DNA from: Pseudomonadota bacterium
GTDB lineage: Bacteria; Pseudomonadota; Alphaproteobacteria; Rhizobiales; Beijerinckiaceae
NCBI GenBank assembly: GCA_023426505.1
Contig: JAFAAP010000069.1
Span: 1-8,207, forward strand
Direction of reading: 5' to 3'
DNA length: 8,207 nucleotides
The notes under the pieces: generated by a model
The model's input: only the letters and a program-made list of their open reading frames with translations
Told to the model about the DNA's origin: nothing
Databases searched by the model: none
Program-made: the position numbers and the translations under genes
Part shown: piece by piece, positions 1 to 5,766 of the stretch
Layout: every line of letters starts with the position of its first letter
Position numbering within the stretch: the stretch's first letter is position 1

Positions 1-304
1 GGTCATGTAGGGGAGCCTTTGGGCCGTGGGGGGCAGATTGGCGGTGTTGTGGGCCGTCACGCGCGGCCCGGGTCCGGCCCTGCTGCTGGTGGAATGGGCC
101 GAGAGTGGCGGCCCGCTCGTGAAGAAGCCCGAACGGCAGGGCTTCGGCACCAAGCTCATTCAGCGTGGGTTGGCGCAGCAGCTTGGAGGCGACATCAAGC
201 TCGATTTTTCGCCTTCGGGGGTGCGCTGCGTCATCACGTTCCCCATCGAGTCGGTGCTGATCGCGGCCGAAGTGGCCGACGAGGAGGAGAAGCGCTTCGC
301 CTGA
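1..304 (+). pseudogene. HWE-family sensor histidine kinase, C-terminal fragment with in-frame stop
   Basis: This is the C-terminal ATP-binding end of a histidine kinase of the HWE family, which autophosphorylates and passes phosphate to a response regulator. Numbering from the GTG at 26, the W-x-E signature is visible (W24, E26 in EWAESGGP), followed by the glycine-rich lid motif GFGTKLI (39-45) and the usual ending GLAQQLGGDIKLDFSPSGVRC. Homology extends upstream of that GTG: codons 11-37 read GSLWAVGGR, matching in length the family pattern K-Y-G-(A/S)-L-S-x-x-x-G-R. The codon where Tyr is expected, 8-10, is TAG, and the preceding Lys position is ATG (Met). This suggests a nonsense-mutated gene whose N-terminal part lies left of the window. 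A short independent product from GTG 26 would lack the phospho-acceptor His and most of the ATP site. The reading ends at TGA 302-304, inside a terminator hairpin. Family call is firm; pseudogene status is inferred from a few codons at the window edge. Confidence 0.72.
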
Positions 305-317
305 CGAGGCGAAGCGC
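292..317. terminator. Bidirectional terminator hairpin between convergent genes
   Basis: A perfect 11-bp stem (GCGCTTCGCCT at 292-302 pairing with 307-317) closes a 4-base loop, GACG. The kinase stop codon, TGA 302-304, sits at the top of the stem and in the loop. On the + strand it is followed by CGGTTTC, a short T-run. On the - strand the stem runs into TTCTCCTCCTC, a pyrimidine-rich tail. It lies between the + strand kinase fragment and the end of the - strand operon (stop at 332-334), so it could end transcription from both sides. The weak T-tracts mean that intrinsic termination in either direction is likely but not certain. Confidence 0.7.
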
Positions 318-331
318 CGGTTTCGACAGGC

Positions 332-1300
332 TCAGTCCTGGCGGAGCTCCACGAAGGGCTCGTCGTAGATCCCCGTCCGCAGGATGTTGTCGCCGCGCAC
401 ATAGCCGCGGTACATACCCGAACAGTTGAACGGCAGCGACACCGCGCCGGTCCGGTCGACCGCAATGATGCCGCCGGATCCGCCGGCGGGCGCCAGCAGG
501 TCCATCACCACCGCGCGCGAGGCTTCGTCCAGAGACTGTCCGGCATAACGCATGCGCGAAGCGATCTCGTGACCCGCCGCATAGCGGATGAAGATCTCCC
601 CGTGGCCGGTTCCCGACATCGCGCAGGTCTCGTTGTCGGCCCAGGTGCCGGCGCCGATCACCGGGCTGTCGCCAACGCGGCCCGGTGACTTCGCCGTCAT
701 GCCGCCTGTCGAGGTCGCGGCGGCGAGGTTCCCGTGGCGGTCGCGCGCCACGGCCCCGACGGTGCCGTGCTTGCGCGACTCATCCTGGTCCTCCTGGCCG
801 CTGCGGCGCATGGCGAGGGTGTCCTGCAGCGCCTGCCAGCGAGCCTCGGTGAAGAAGTAGGACGGCTCCTCGAAGGCGAGTCCCCGGTCGCGGCAGAACT
901 GCAGTGCGCTCTCGCCGATGAGGAACACGTGGCCCGAATGCTCCATCACGGCGCGGGCCGCGAGAATCGGGTTGCGCGGGCCGCAGATCCCCGCCACCGC
1001 GCCGGCCGCCCGGTCCCGGCCGTCCATGATGGCGGCATCCATCTCCTGCTTGCCGGCGGAGGTGTAGACCGCTCCGCGGCCCGCATTGAACAGGGGCTCG
1101 TCCTCCAGCGCCATCACGGCGGCGCTCGCGCCGTCGAGGGCCGTGCCGCCCTCGGCCAGGACCTTGCGCCCGGCATCCAAGGCACGACGCAGGCCCGCGT
1201 GATAGGCCGCCTCGCGCTCGGGCGTCATCTTGCTGCGCAGGATGGTGCCGGCGCCGCCGTGAACGGCGAGGACGAAATCGTTGTCGGCTGTGGGTGTCAT
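332..1300 (-). CDS. Isoaspartyl peptidase / plant-type L-asparaginase (Ntn hydrolase)
   Basis: A cytoplasmic 322-residue member of the IaaA/plant-type asparaginase family, which hydrolyses beta-aspartyl (isoaspartyl) dipeptides and L-asparagine. The fold is made as a precursor that cuts itself before a Thr, freeing it as the N-terminal nucleophile. That site is Gly179-Thr180 in KHGTVGAVA, giving an alpha chain of about 179 and a beta chain of 143 residues. Other family motifs are AVHGGAGT (12-19), FNAGRGAV (71-78), STGGMTAKSPGRVGDSP (197-213, with substrate-binding Arg208 and Asp211) and GTGHGE (230-235). Length and motifs are complete, so it should be active. The ATG at 1300 lies 3 bases after the stop of the upstream peptidase gene and has only a weak GAAAG-like ribosome site, so it is probably translated by coupling. 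It is the last gene of the operon and may release Asp or beta-linked residues from intermediates. The exact substrate (isoaspartyl peptide or another beta-amide) cannot be told from sequence. Confidence 0.93.
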   Translation of the reverse strand: MTPTADNDFVLAVHGGAGTILRSKMTPEREAAYHAGLRRALDAGRKVLAEGGTALDGASAAVMALEDEPLFNAGRGAVYTSAGKQEMDAAIMDGRDRAAGAVAGICGPRNPILAARAVMEHSGHVFLIGESALQFCRDRGLAFEEPSYFFTEARWQALQDTLAMRRSGQEDQDESRKHGTVGAVARDRHGNLAAATSTGGMTAKSPGRVGDSPVIGAGTWADNETCAMSGTGHGEIFIRYAAGHEIASRMRYAGQSLDEASRAVVMDLLAPAGGSGGIIAVDRTGAVSLPFNCSGMYRGYVRGDNILRTGIYDEPFVELRQD

Positions 1301-1303
1301 GGG

Positions 1304-2359
1304 TCAGGCTTTCGTCGAAGAGGAGGGGGTGAGGGCATCCGCGAGTCCGGGGCGGTGATGGCCGTCGCGGCCGGTCATGGAGCCGGCTGCCGCGAGGGCG
1401 TCGAGCACGGCCTCCTGGGTCGCGTCGGCCATGGCCTCGAACAGGAGGTCGATGCGGTTCTCGTTGAGAATGTCGATCGTCACAAGCGCCGCCTTTTCGT
1501 CGTGGGAAAGGCGGTTGGCGGTGGTGAAGCCGAGCGCGATGTCGCCGCTGCCATGGCCCCAGAACGAGCCGAGGCGGGCAAGTCCGACGCCGGAGCGGCG
1601 GATCACGCGTTTGAGCTGCCGGTCGCTCAACGGGATGTCGGTCGCCGCCACGATGATGATGGAGCCTTTCTCGGTTGCAGGTTCGGGTGTCGCCATGTCG
1701 GGCGACACGCGCGTTCCGTCCGGCAGCCGCAGGTCTCCTGCGCGGCCGAAATTGGACAGGACCAGGACGCCGAGATGAAAGTCGCGGCCGTCGAGGTCGA
1801 GGCGGCGCGACGACGTGCCGACGCCGCCCTTGAACCCGAAGGTGCTCATGCCGCAGCCGGCGCCGACCGCACCGACGGCGCAGTCGGGCGAGGCTTCGGC
1901 AAGCGCCGCCTGCGCGTCGTCTTCCGTGACGGCGAGCGCCTGGATATCGTTGAGATAGCCGTCATTGCACTCGAACACCACCGGGTTCACGGTGGCGGTC
2001 TCGCGGCCGATATCCGGGTTCCGGGCGATCGCCTGGCGGACGAGGGCCGTGCAGCAGGTGCCGACCGAGAGCGTGTTGGTGAGGAGGATCGGCGTCTCGA
2101 TGACGCCCAGCTCCTCGACCTGCACCAGGCCCGCACTCTTGCCGAAGCCGTTGAGCACGTGCACCGCCGCTACCGGCTTGTCGCGGTAGAGATTGCCGTC
2201 GTGCGGCACGATCGCCGTGACCCCGGTATGGATCTCGCCATGATTCAGCGTGCGGTGGCCCACGCGTACGCCCGGAACGTCACAGATGCTGTTGCGCGAG
2301 CCTGCGGGCAGCGCGCCGCAGGCGAGGCCGAAATCCCAGGCGCGGCGAGGTCCGCTCAT
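1304..2359 (-). CDS. P1-family peptidase, DmpA/BapA-like aminopeptidase
   Basis: A 351-residue peptidase of family P1 (S58), the family of L-aminopeptidase/D-Ala-esterase DmpA and the beta-peptidyl aminopeptidases BapA. Members remove N-terminal L-, D- or beta-amino acids from short peptides and amides and mature by self-cleavage before a nucleophilic Ser. From the chosen start, the motifs are ICDVPGVRVGH (25-35), NPVVFECNDGYLND (125-138), GCGMSTFGFKGGVGTSSR (168-185), VLVLSNFG (198-205, conserved Asn203), the processing site Lys-Gly232|Ser233 in KGSIIIVAATD, and GHGSGDI (268-274). All key elements are present. No signal peptide is seen, so it acts in the cytoplasm. An ATG at 2359 overlaps the upstream stop (TGATG) and has AGGA 9 bases before it. 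An in-frame ATG at 2368 and one at 2413 are possible but lack a spaced ribosome site. Whether it prefers beta-, D- or L-residues cannot be told; the isoaspartyl peptidase next to it favours a beta- or D-type substrate (inference). Confidence 0.92.
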   Translation of the reverse strand: MSGPRRAWDFGLACGALPAGSRNSICDVPGVRVGHRTLNHGEIHTGVTAIVPHDGNLYRDKPVAAVHVLNGFGKSAGLVQVEELGVIETPILLTNTLSVGTCCTALVRQAIARNPDIGRETATVNPVVFECNDGYLNDIQALAVTEDDAQAALAEASPDCAVGAVGAGCGMSTFGFKGGVGTSSRRLDLDGRDFHLGVLVLSNFGRAGDLRLPDGTRVSPDMATPEPATEKGSIIIVAATDIPLSDRQLKRVIRRSGVGLARLGSFWGHGSGDIALGFTTANRLSHDEKAALVTIDILNENRIDLLFEAMADATQEAVLDALAAAGSMTGRDGHHRPGLADALTPSSSTKA

Positions 2360-3258
2360 CAGGCGCATTCCTGCTTCACGTAAGCGGCGATTTCCGCATG
2401 GGTCGCGATCCACACGTCCGAGCGCTGCGTGATCTCCTCCAGCAGCTTCTCGAGGATCCAGATACGCGAGCGGTACCCGGTCACGTGCGGGTGCATGGTG
2501 AGGAGAAACAGGCCGCCTTCCTCGTAGGCCCGCTCAAATTCGCGGAAGAAGATGTCGTAGACGGCGGTCGGCGGCGTGTGCGGGCGCAGGCCGTTGAAGC
2601 GGTGCATATTGAAATAGACCGCATCGTCGCGGATCCACTCCACCGGCAGCTCGACGATGCCTGTCGGCTCACCCTTCTCGACGAGTTCGTAGGGATCGTC
2701 GTCCGCCATGAGGGAGGAATCGTAGAGGAGGCCGAGCTCGCGCTCGATGCGCAGCGTGTCGGGGCTGAAGTCCCAGGACGGCGTGCGCAGGCCGACGGGG
2801 CGCACGCCCGTGATCCGCTCCAGCGTGTCGGCGGCCCGGAACATCAGGTCGCGCTCGATCTCGTAGGGGAGCTGGCTGTTGAGCTCGTGGATCCAGCCAT
2901 GAATGCCGATCTCGTGGCCCTCGGCCACGACCCGGCGCTGCTCATCCTCGTAGAGGAGGGCGGCGACGGCCGGCACGAAGAAGGTCGCCTTGGCGTCGTA
3001 TTTCGCGAGCGCATTGAGGATGCGGGGCACCCCCTGCCGGTTGCCGTACTGGCCCTGCGACATGCGCCCGATGGACCGGCCGCCGTCGCGCAGCTCGTTG
3101 GTCTCGTGATCGGAATCGAAAGAGAGAGCGACGGCGCAGCGCGCGCCATTCTTCCAGCGGGCGGGCTTCAGGGAGCGACCGGCCCGGACGTGCTCGACCT
3201 TGGTGCGCCAGGTGCTCTCGTCCCAGCTCCACGGCTGGCTGCTGCTGATGTCGTTCAT
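2359..3258 (-). CDS. CE4 polysaccharide-deacetylase family hydrolase, HpPgdA/cyclic-imidase type
   Basis: A 299-residue NodB-fold (CE4) hydrolase. The metal-binding set is complete: catalytic and metal Asp in SFDSDHE (Asp48, Asp50) and the HxxxH pair in GHEIGIHGWIHE (His120, His124). Further motifs are GLRTPSWDFSP (156-166), LLYDSSLM (177-184) and LTMHPHV (253-259). The SFDxD start, 290-300 residue length and lack of a signal peptide or membrane anchor resemble the branch holding Helicobacter pylori PgdA and, from memory, the cyclic imide hydrolase of Pseudomonas putida. True cell-wall deacetylases are usually exported, and the neighbours are amide hydrolases, so ring opening of a cyclic imide or amide is more likely than polysaccharide deacetylation (inference). 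The ATG at 3258 is chosen because AGGGAAGG (3262-3269) precedes it well spaced; the open frame continues much further upstream, but only as an alternative frame of the dehydrogenase gene. Its stop overlaps the next start as TGATG. Confidence 0.88.
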   Translation of the reverse strand: MNDISSSQPWSWDESTWRTKVEHVRAGRSLKPARWKNGARCAVALSFDSDHETNELRDGGRSIGRMSQGQYGNRQGVPRILNALAKYDAKATFFVPAVAALLYEDEQRRVVAEGHEIGIHGWIHELNSQLPYEIERDLMFRAADTLERITGVRPVGLRTPSWDFSPDTLRIERELGLLYDSSLMADDDPYELVEKGEPTGIVELPVEWIRDDAVYFNMHRFNGLRPHTPPTAVYDIFFREFERAYEEGGLFLLTMHPHVTGYRSRIWILEKLLEEITQRSDVWIATHAEIAAYVKQECA

Positions 3259-3261
3259 GGG

Positions 3262-3269
3262 CCTTCCCT
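3262..3269 (-). promoter_or_regulatory. Ribosome binding site of the CE4-family hydrolase
   Basis: On the - strand AGGGAAGG stands just before the ATG at 3258, with the AGGG part 7 bases away. It is the strongest ribosome site inside the operon and fixes the start against the long upstream open frame. It belongs to the only junction where a gene does not touch its predecessor, so this gene can be initiated independently. Confidence 0.65.
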
Positions 3270-3282
3270 TTGTTGTTGTGAA

Positions 3283-3298
3283 GCCGGCGCGAGCCGGC
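3283..3298 (-). other. GC hairpin in the only wide intergenic gap of the operon
   Basis: GCCGGC, four loop bases, then GCCGGC again form a 6-bp all-GC stem (loop TCGC on the coding strand) starting immediately after the dehydrogenase stop at 3300-3302. It is followed by CACAACAACAAAGG, not by a T-run, so it is not a classical intrinsic terminator. It may protect the 3' end of the upstream message, act as a processing site or partly attenuate the last three genes. Function is inferred from position only. Confidence 0.45.
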
Positions 3299-3299
3299 C

Positions 3300-4055
3300 T
3301 CAGGAGCGTCCGCCGTCGACGGAGATGATCTGCCCGGAGATCCAGGCGGCGGCATCGGAGCAGAGGAACAGCACCGCGTCCGCGATGTCCTGCGGGCGGC
3401 CGAGGCGGCGGGTGTGGATGCTCTCCACGAGCCGCGCTTGCCCGTCGGGACCGTAGCTCTCCCACTGGCGCTGCGTCGCCGGGTTCGACAGCACGAAGCC
3501 AGGGGCGACACTGTTCACGGTGACGCCATGGGGCCCCAGCTCGAAGCTCAGCTGCTTGGTGAGCCCGACGAGAGCGTGCTTCGAGGCCGTGTAGGCCTGG
3601 ATGCCGGTGAGGCTCGGGCGAAGCCCTGCGCCTGACGAGATGTTGACGACCCGGCCGAAGCCCTGGCGCTTCATGTGCGGCGCCGCTCCTTGCGAGCAAT
3701 AGAACGCGCCATGCACATTGGCCTCGAACAGCACGAGCCAGTCCTGCTCGCTCACCTCCTCGATCGGCTTCGCCACCTGGCCGCGCACGCCGCCGGCGCA
3801 ATTGACCAGGATGTCGATGCCCCCGAGGTCCGCGGCCATTTCGTTCATCACGTCCGACACCGCCGAGCGGTCGGCGAGGTCGAGGGTACGGGTCGCCCTG
3901 GCGCCCGCCTCCGCGGCGACGCGCAGACCCTCGGCGTTGAGGTCGAGCGCCCAGACATGGGCGCCCTCCGCGGCGAGAGCCTGGACGATGGAGCGCCCGA
4001 TGCCCTGGGCGGCGCCGGTCACGACGGCGCGGCGATTGGTGAAATCGAGCTTCAT
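3300..4055 (-). CDS. Short-chain dehydrogenase/reductase (classical SDR)
   Basis: A 251-residue classical SDR, a cytoplasmic NAD(P)-dependent oxidoreductase of alcohols and ketones. The cofactor motif is TGAAQGIG (13-20), and an acidic residue ending the second strand (Asp38 in WALDL) points to NAD rather than NADP. Next come NCAG (85-88), Asn113 in EANVHG, Ser141 in NISSGAG, and the active-site Tyr155-x-x-x-Lys159 in AYTASK. Then come APGFV (184-188) and the usual C-terminal end ISGQIISVDGG. The catalytic tetrad is complete and the length normal. NAD preference suggests an oxidative, catabolic role. Its ATG overlaps the upstream reductase stop by four bases (ATGA) and has no good ribosome site of its own, so translation is probably coupled. 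The substrate is unknown. Automatic labels such as 3-oxoacyl-ACP reductase would be misleading in this context; a hydroxy acid released by the neighbouring amidohydrolases is a reasonable guess. Confidence 0.93.
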   Translation of the reverse strand: MKLDFTNRRAVVTGAAQGIGRSIVQALAAEGAHVWALDLNAEGLRVAAEAGARATRTLDLADRSAVSDVMNEMAADLGGIDILVNCAGGVRGQVAKPIEEVSEQDWLVLFEANVHGAFYCSQGAAPHMKRQGFGRVVNISSGAGLRPSLTGIQAYTASKHALVGLTKQLSFELGPHGVTVNSVAPGFVLSNPATQRQWESYGPDGQARLVESIHTRRLGRPQDIADAVLFLCSDAAAWISGQIISVDGGRS

Positions 4056-5071
4056 GGTTCGAGCATCAGATCGAGAGTGGACCAGGAAAGTTCGCGGCGG
4101 CCGTCTTCGAGGTCGTGGATCAGGCCGACGAGCTTTCTGAGCGCAGGGGTCGGGATGCCCGCCTCGTCGCCGAGATCGGCGATGATGGCGAGCTGGGCAT
4201 CGACCTCCGTCTTGCGCTTGCGCACGGCGAGGTCGCGCCAGATGCCCGAATGGGTCTTGGCCGTGTGGCGGTTGAACTCCGCCATGTCGGCGACGGAGCG
4301 GCGCGCCGCCTCCTCGCCCGCGCCCGGCATGAAGGCCTCCGGGTCGAAGCCGTTGAAGCCGAGCGGGCTGACGCCCCGCGCCTTCGCGACCGCCATGACC
4401 TCCTGACCGACGCGGCGGAACACCGGGAAGTGCTTCTCGGAGGCGAGGTTCTCCGACATGGAGGCATTCGTGAGGGCGGTGACGAAGAGGAGCGCGCCGT
4501 ACCCGAGCTTGCCCCAGAGATAGCCCCAGATGTTGTCGGTCAGCACCGCCTTCGGCTCGAAGATCGAGAGCAGGCGATGATAGTCCTTCGCGCGCTCCGT
4601 GATGCGGCCGTCGATCTCGCCGACCGCGACGGCGGCGCGGTTGCCGAACAGGATCCGGCCGGGCTCGAGCCAGTCAGCCCCGAAGTTCACGAAGCAGCCG
4701 ACGGTGCGCTCTGCGCCGATCTCCTCGGCGATGACGAGCTCGTTGAGCCCGTTCTGCGCCGACAGCACGGAGCCGTCGTCGGCCAGATGGTCCTTGAGGG
4801 CGCGCACCGCATCGCGGGTGTGATGCGCCTTCACGGCCAGGATGATGCGCTTGTAGCGGCCGGTCACCTGATCCGGCGTCAGCGCCTTGACCGGCTGGCG
4901 GAAGGTTTCGACCGGGCCTTCGATGGCGAGGCCGTCCCGGTTCATAGCCTCCACGTGCGGCTCGACGATGTCCACGAGCACCACGTCCTCGCCCGCGCGG
5001 GTCAGGTAGGCGCCGAGCGTGCCGCCGATGGCGCCGGCGCCCCAGATCAGAATCGTGTTTTCGTTCGTCAT
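4052..5071 (-). CDS. Ketopantoate reductase (ApbA/PanE) family dehydrogenase, non-canonical active site
   Basis: A 339-residue ApbA/PanE-fold oxidoreductase. It has the N-terminal nucleotide motif GAGAIG (11-16), Asp34 closing the second strand, AVKAHHT (79-85), QNG (106-108, with the substrate-loop Asn107) and the catalytic Lys188 in YLWGKLGYG. Ser275 and Glu289 (in TEVD) correspond to the E. coli Ser244 and Glu256. However, the two Asn residues that follow the catalytic Lys at +4 and +8 in E. coli PanE (Asn180, Asn184) are Gly192 and Phe196 here. Those residues help bind pantoate, so the substrate is probably a different 2-keto or 2-hydroxy acid. It is also about 35 residues longer than PanE. 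It should not be named panE. The ATG at 5071 overlaps the creatininase-family stop (TGATG); a GTG three bases earlier is an alternative start. Its stop overlaps the SDR start, making the two dehydrogenases translationally linked. Confidence 0.9.
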   Translation of the reverse strand: MTNENTILIWGAGAIGGTLGAYLTRAGEDVVLVDIVEPHVEAMNRDGLAIEGPVETFRQPVKALTPDQVTGRYKRIILAVKAHHTRDAVRALKDHLADDGSVLSAQNGLNELVIAEEIGAERTVGCFVNFGADWLEPGRILFGNRAAVAVGEIDGRITERAKDYHRLLSIFEPKAVLTDNIWGYLWGKLGYGALLFVTALTNASMSENLASEKHFPVFRRVGQEVMAVAKARGVSPLGFNGFDPEAFMPGAGEEAARRSVADMAEFNRHTAKTHSGIWRDLAVRKRKTEVDAQLAIIADLGDEAGIPTPALRKLVGLIHDLEDGRRELSWSTLDLMLEP

Positions 5072-5766
5072 CACCAGCTCTCGATCAGCGCGCGGGTTTC
5101 ATCGATGGCGACGGACCAGATGGCGTTCATGTCCTCGTCGGAGCGCTGGTAGCGGCCGCCGAAATTGCCGTCGCCGAGGATCTCGCGCACGCCCTCGGGC
5201 CCGAAGGTGCGCATGCGGTCGAGGTCCACCATCGGCTTCTGGTGATCGGGCTGCGCGATGTTGGGCAGGCGCGTCCAGGGGAAGTTCTCCATCCAGGAGG
5301 CGTGCGAGGCGACCGGATCGATCTGCTTCACCTTCTCGAAGGTCTTCGGCGCGTTCCACCAGTTGTGGAACTTGACCCGGCAGTCCGGGTTCTGGCCCAT
5401 CCACTCGATCGCCGCCGTGTGGCCCGGCGTGTTGCCGCCATGGCCGTTGACGAACAGGATGCGACGGAAGCCCGTGCGGCGAAGCGAGTCGAGGATGTCG
5501 GTCAGGATGCGCAGGTACGTGTCGGCCTTGAGCGACACGGTGCCCGGATAGGCCATGAAATAGGGCGTGATGCCGTAGCCGACGACCGGGAAGACCGGCA
5601 CGCCGAGAGGCTCGGCGGCTTCCGTTGCGACGCGCTCGGCCAGGATGCTGTCGACAGAGAGGCTCAGGTAGGCGTGCTGCTCCGTGCAGCCGAGCGGCAC
5701 GACCGCGCGGTCGTCCGATTTCAGGTACTGTTCGACCTGAAACCAATTCATCTCGCTGATTTTCAT
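5071..5766 (-). CDS. Creatininase-family amidohydrolase
   Basis: A 231-residue cytoplasmic protein of the creatininase family, metal-dependent hydrolases of cyclic or linear amides (creatinine amidohydrolase, FAPy deformylase and the MftE peptidase belong here). The metal site is visible: PLGCTEQH with Glu29 and His31, then Asp39 in SVDS, and NGHGGN (107-112) with His109. The conserved PGT turn is at 74-76. The last motif, usually H-[AG]-G-x-x-E-T-S, is HASWMENF (155-162): the His and Glu corresponding to creatininase His178 and Glu183 are kept, but the Thr-Ser is Asn-Phe. It is slightly short for the family. No creatinase or sarcosine oxidase is nearby, so creatinine degradation is not supported. 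The ATG at 5766 overlaps the regulator stop (ATGA) and has GAGGA nine bases upstream (5776-5780), a good ribosome site. It is the first enzyme of the operon, which fits an early amide- or ring-opening step (inference). Confidence 0.91.
   Translation of the reverse strand: MKISEMNWFQVEQYLKSDDRAVVPLGCTEQHAYLSLSVDSILAERVATEAAEPLGVPVFPVVGYGITPYFMAYPGTVSLKADTYLRILTDILDSLRRTGFRRILFVNGHGGNTPGHTAAIEWMGQNPDCRVKFHNWWNAPKTFEKVKQIDPVASHASWMENFPWTRLPNIAQPDHQKPMVDLDRMRTFGPEGVREILGDGNFGGRYQRSDEDMNAIWSVAIDETRALIESW

Noticed and set aside
19..429. 136-codon + strand frame at the left edge
   Set aside because: It is out of frame with the clear HWE kinase homology and crosses the terminator into the end of the convergent peptidase gene.
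734..2383. 549-codon open frame on the + strand
   Set aside because: It runs antisense across the isoaspartyl peptidase and DmpA-like genes, whose motifs are complete on the other strand. Its product is rich in Arg, Ala, Gly and His without recognisable motifs, as expected of a shadow frame in GC-rich DNA.
2360..2413. Upstream start at 2413 for the DmpA-like peptidase
   Set aside because: It would add 18 residues overlapping the previous gene, without family similarity. The TGATG overlap with AGGA at 9 bases favours 2359.
2398..3456. 352-codon open frame on the + strand
   Set aside because: Antisense to the CE4-family hydrolase and part of the SDR gene; no recognisable protein.
3259..3801. 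N-terminal extension of the CE4-family gene to a 480-residue protein
   Set aside because: The extra 181 residues are an alternative frame of the SDR gene, low in complexity and Arg/Ala/Gly-rich. A strong ribosome site precedes the ATG at 3258, and the family length is about 300.
4052..5071. Naming the reductase panE (pantothenate biosynthesis)
   Set aside because: Both pantoate-binding Asn residues are replaced and the context is catabolic; only the fold family is supported.
4115..5152. 345-codon open frame on the + strand
   Set aside because: Antisense shadow of the ketopantoate-reductase-like gene; no motif and no ribosome site.
5071..5766. Creatinine degradation operon
   Set aside because: Only the creatininase family matches; creatinase, sarcosine oxidase and a creatinine transporter are absent from the window.
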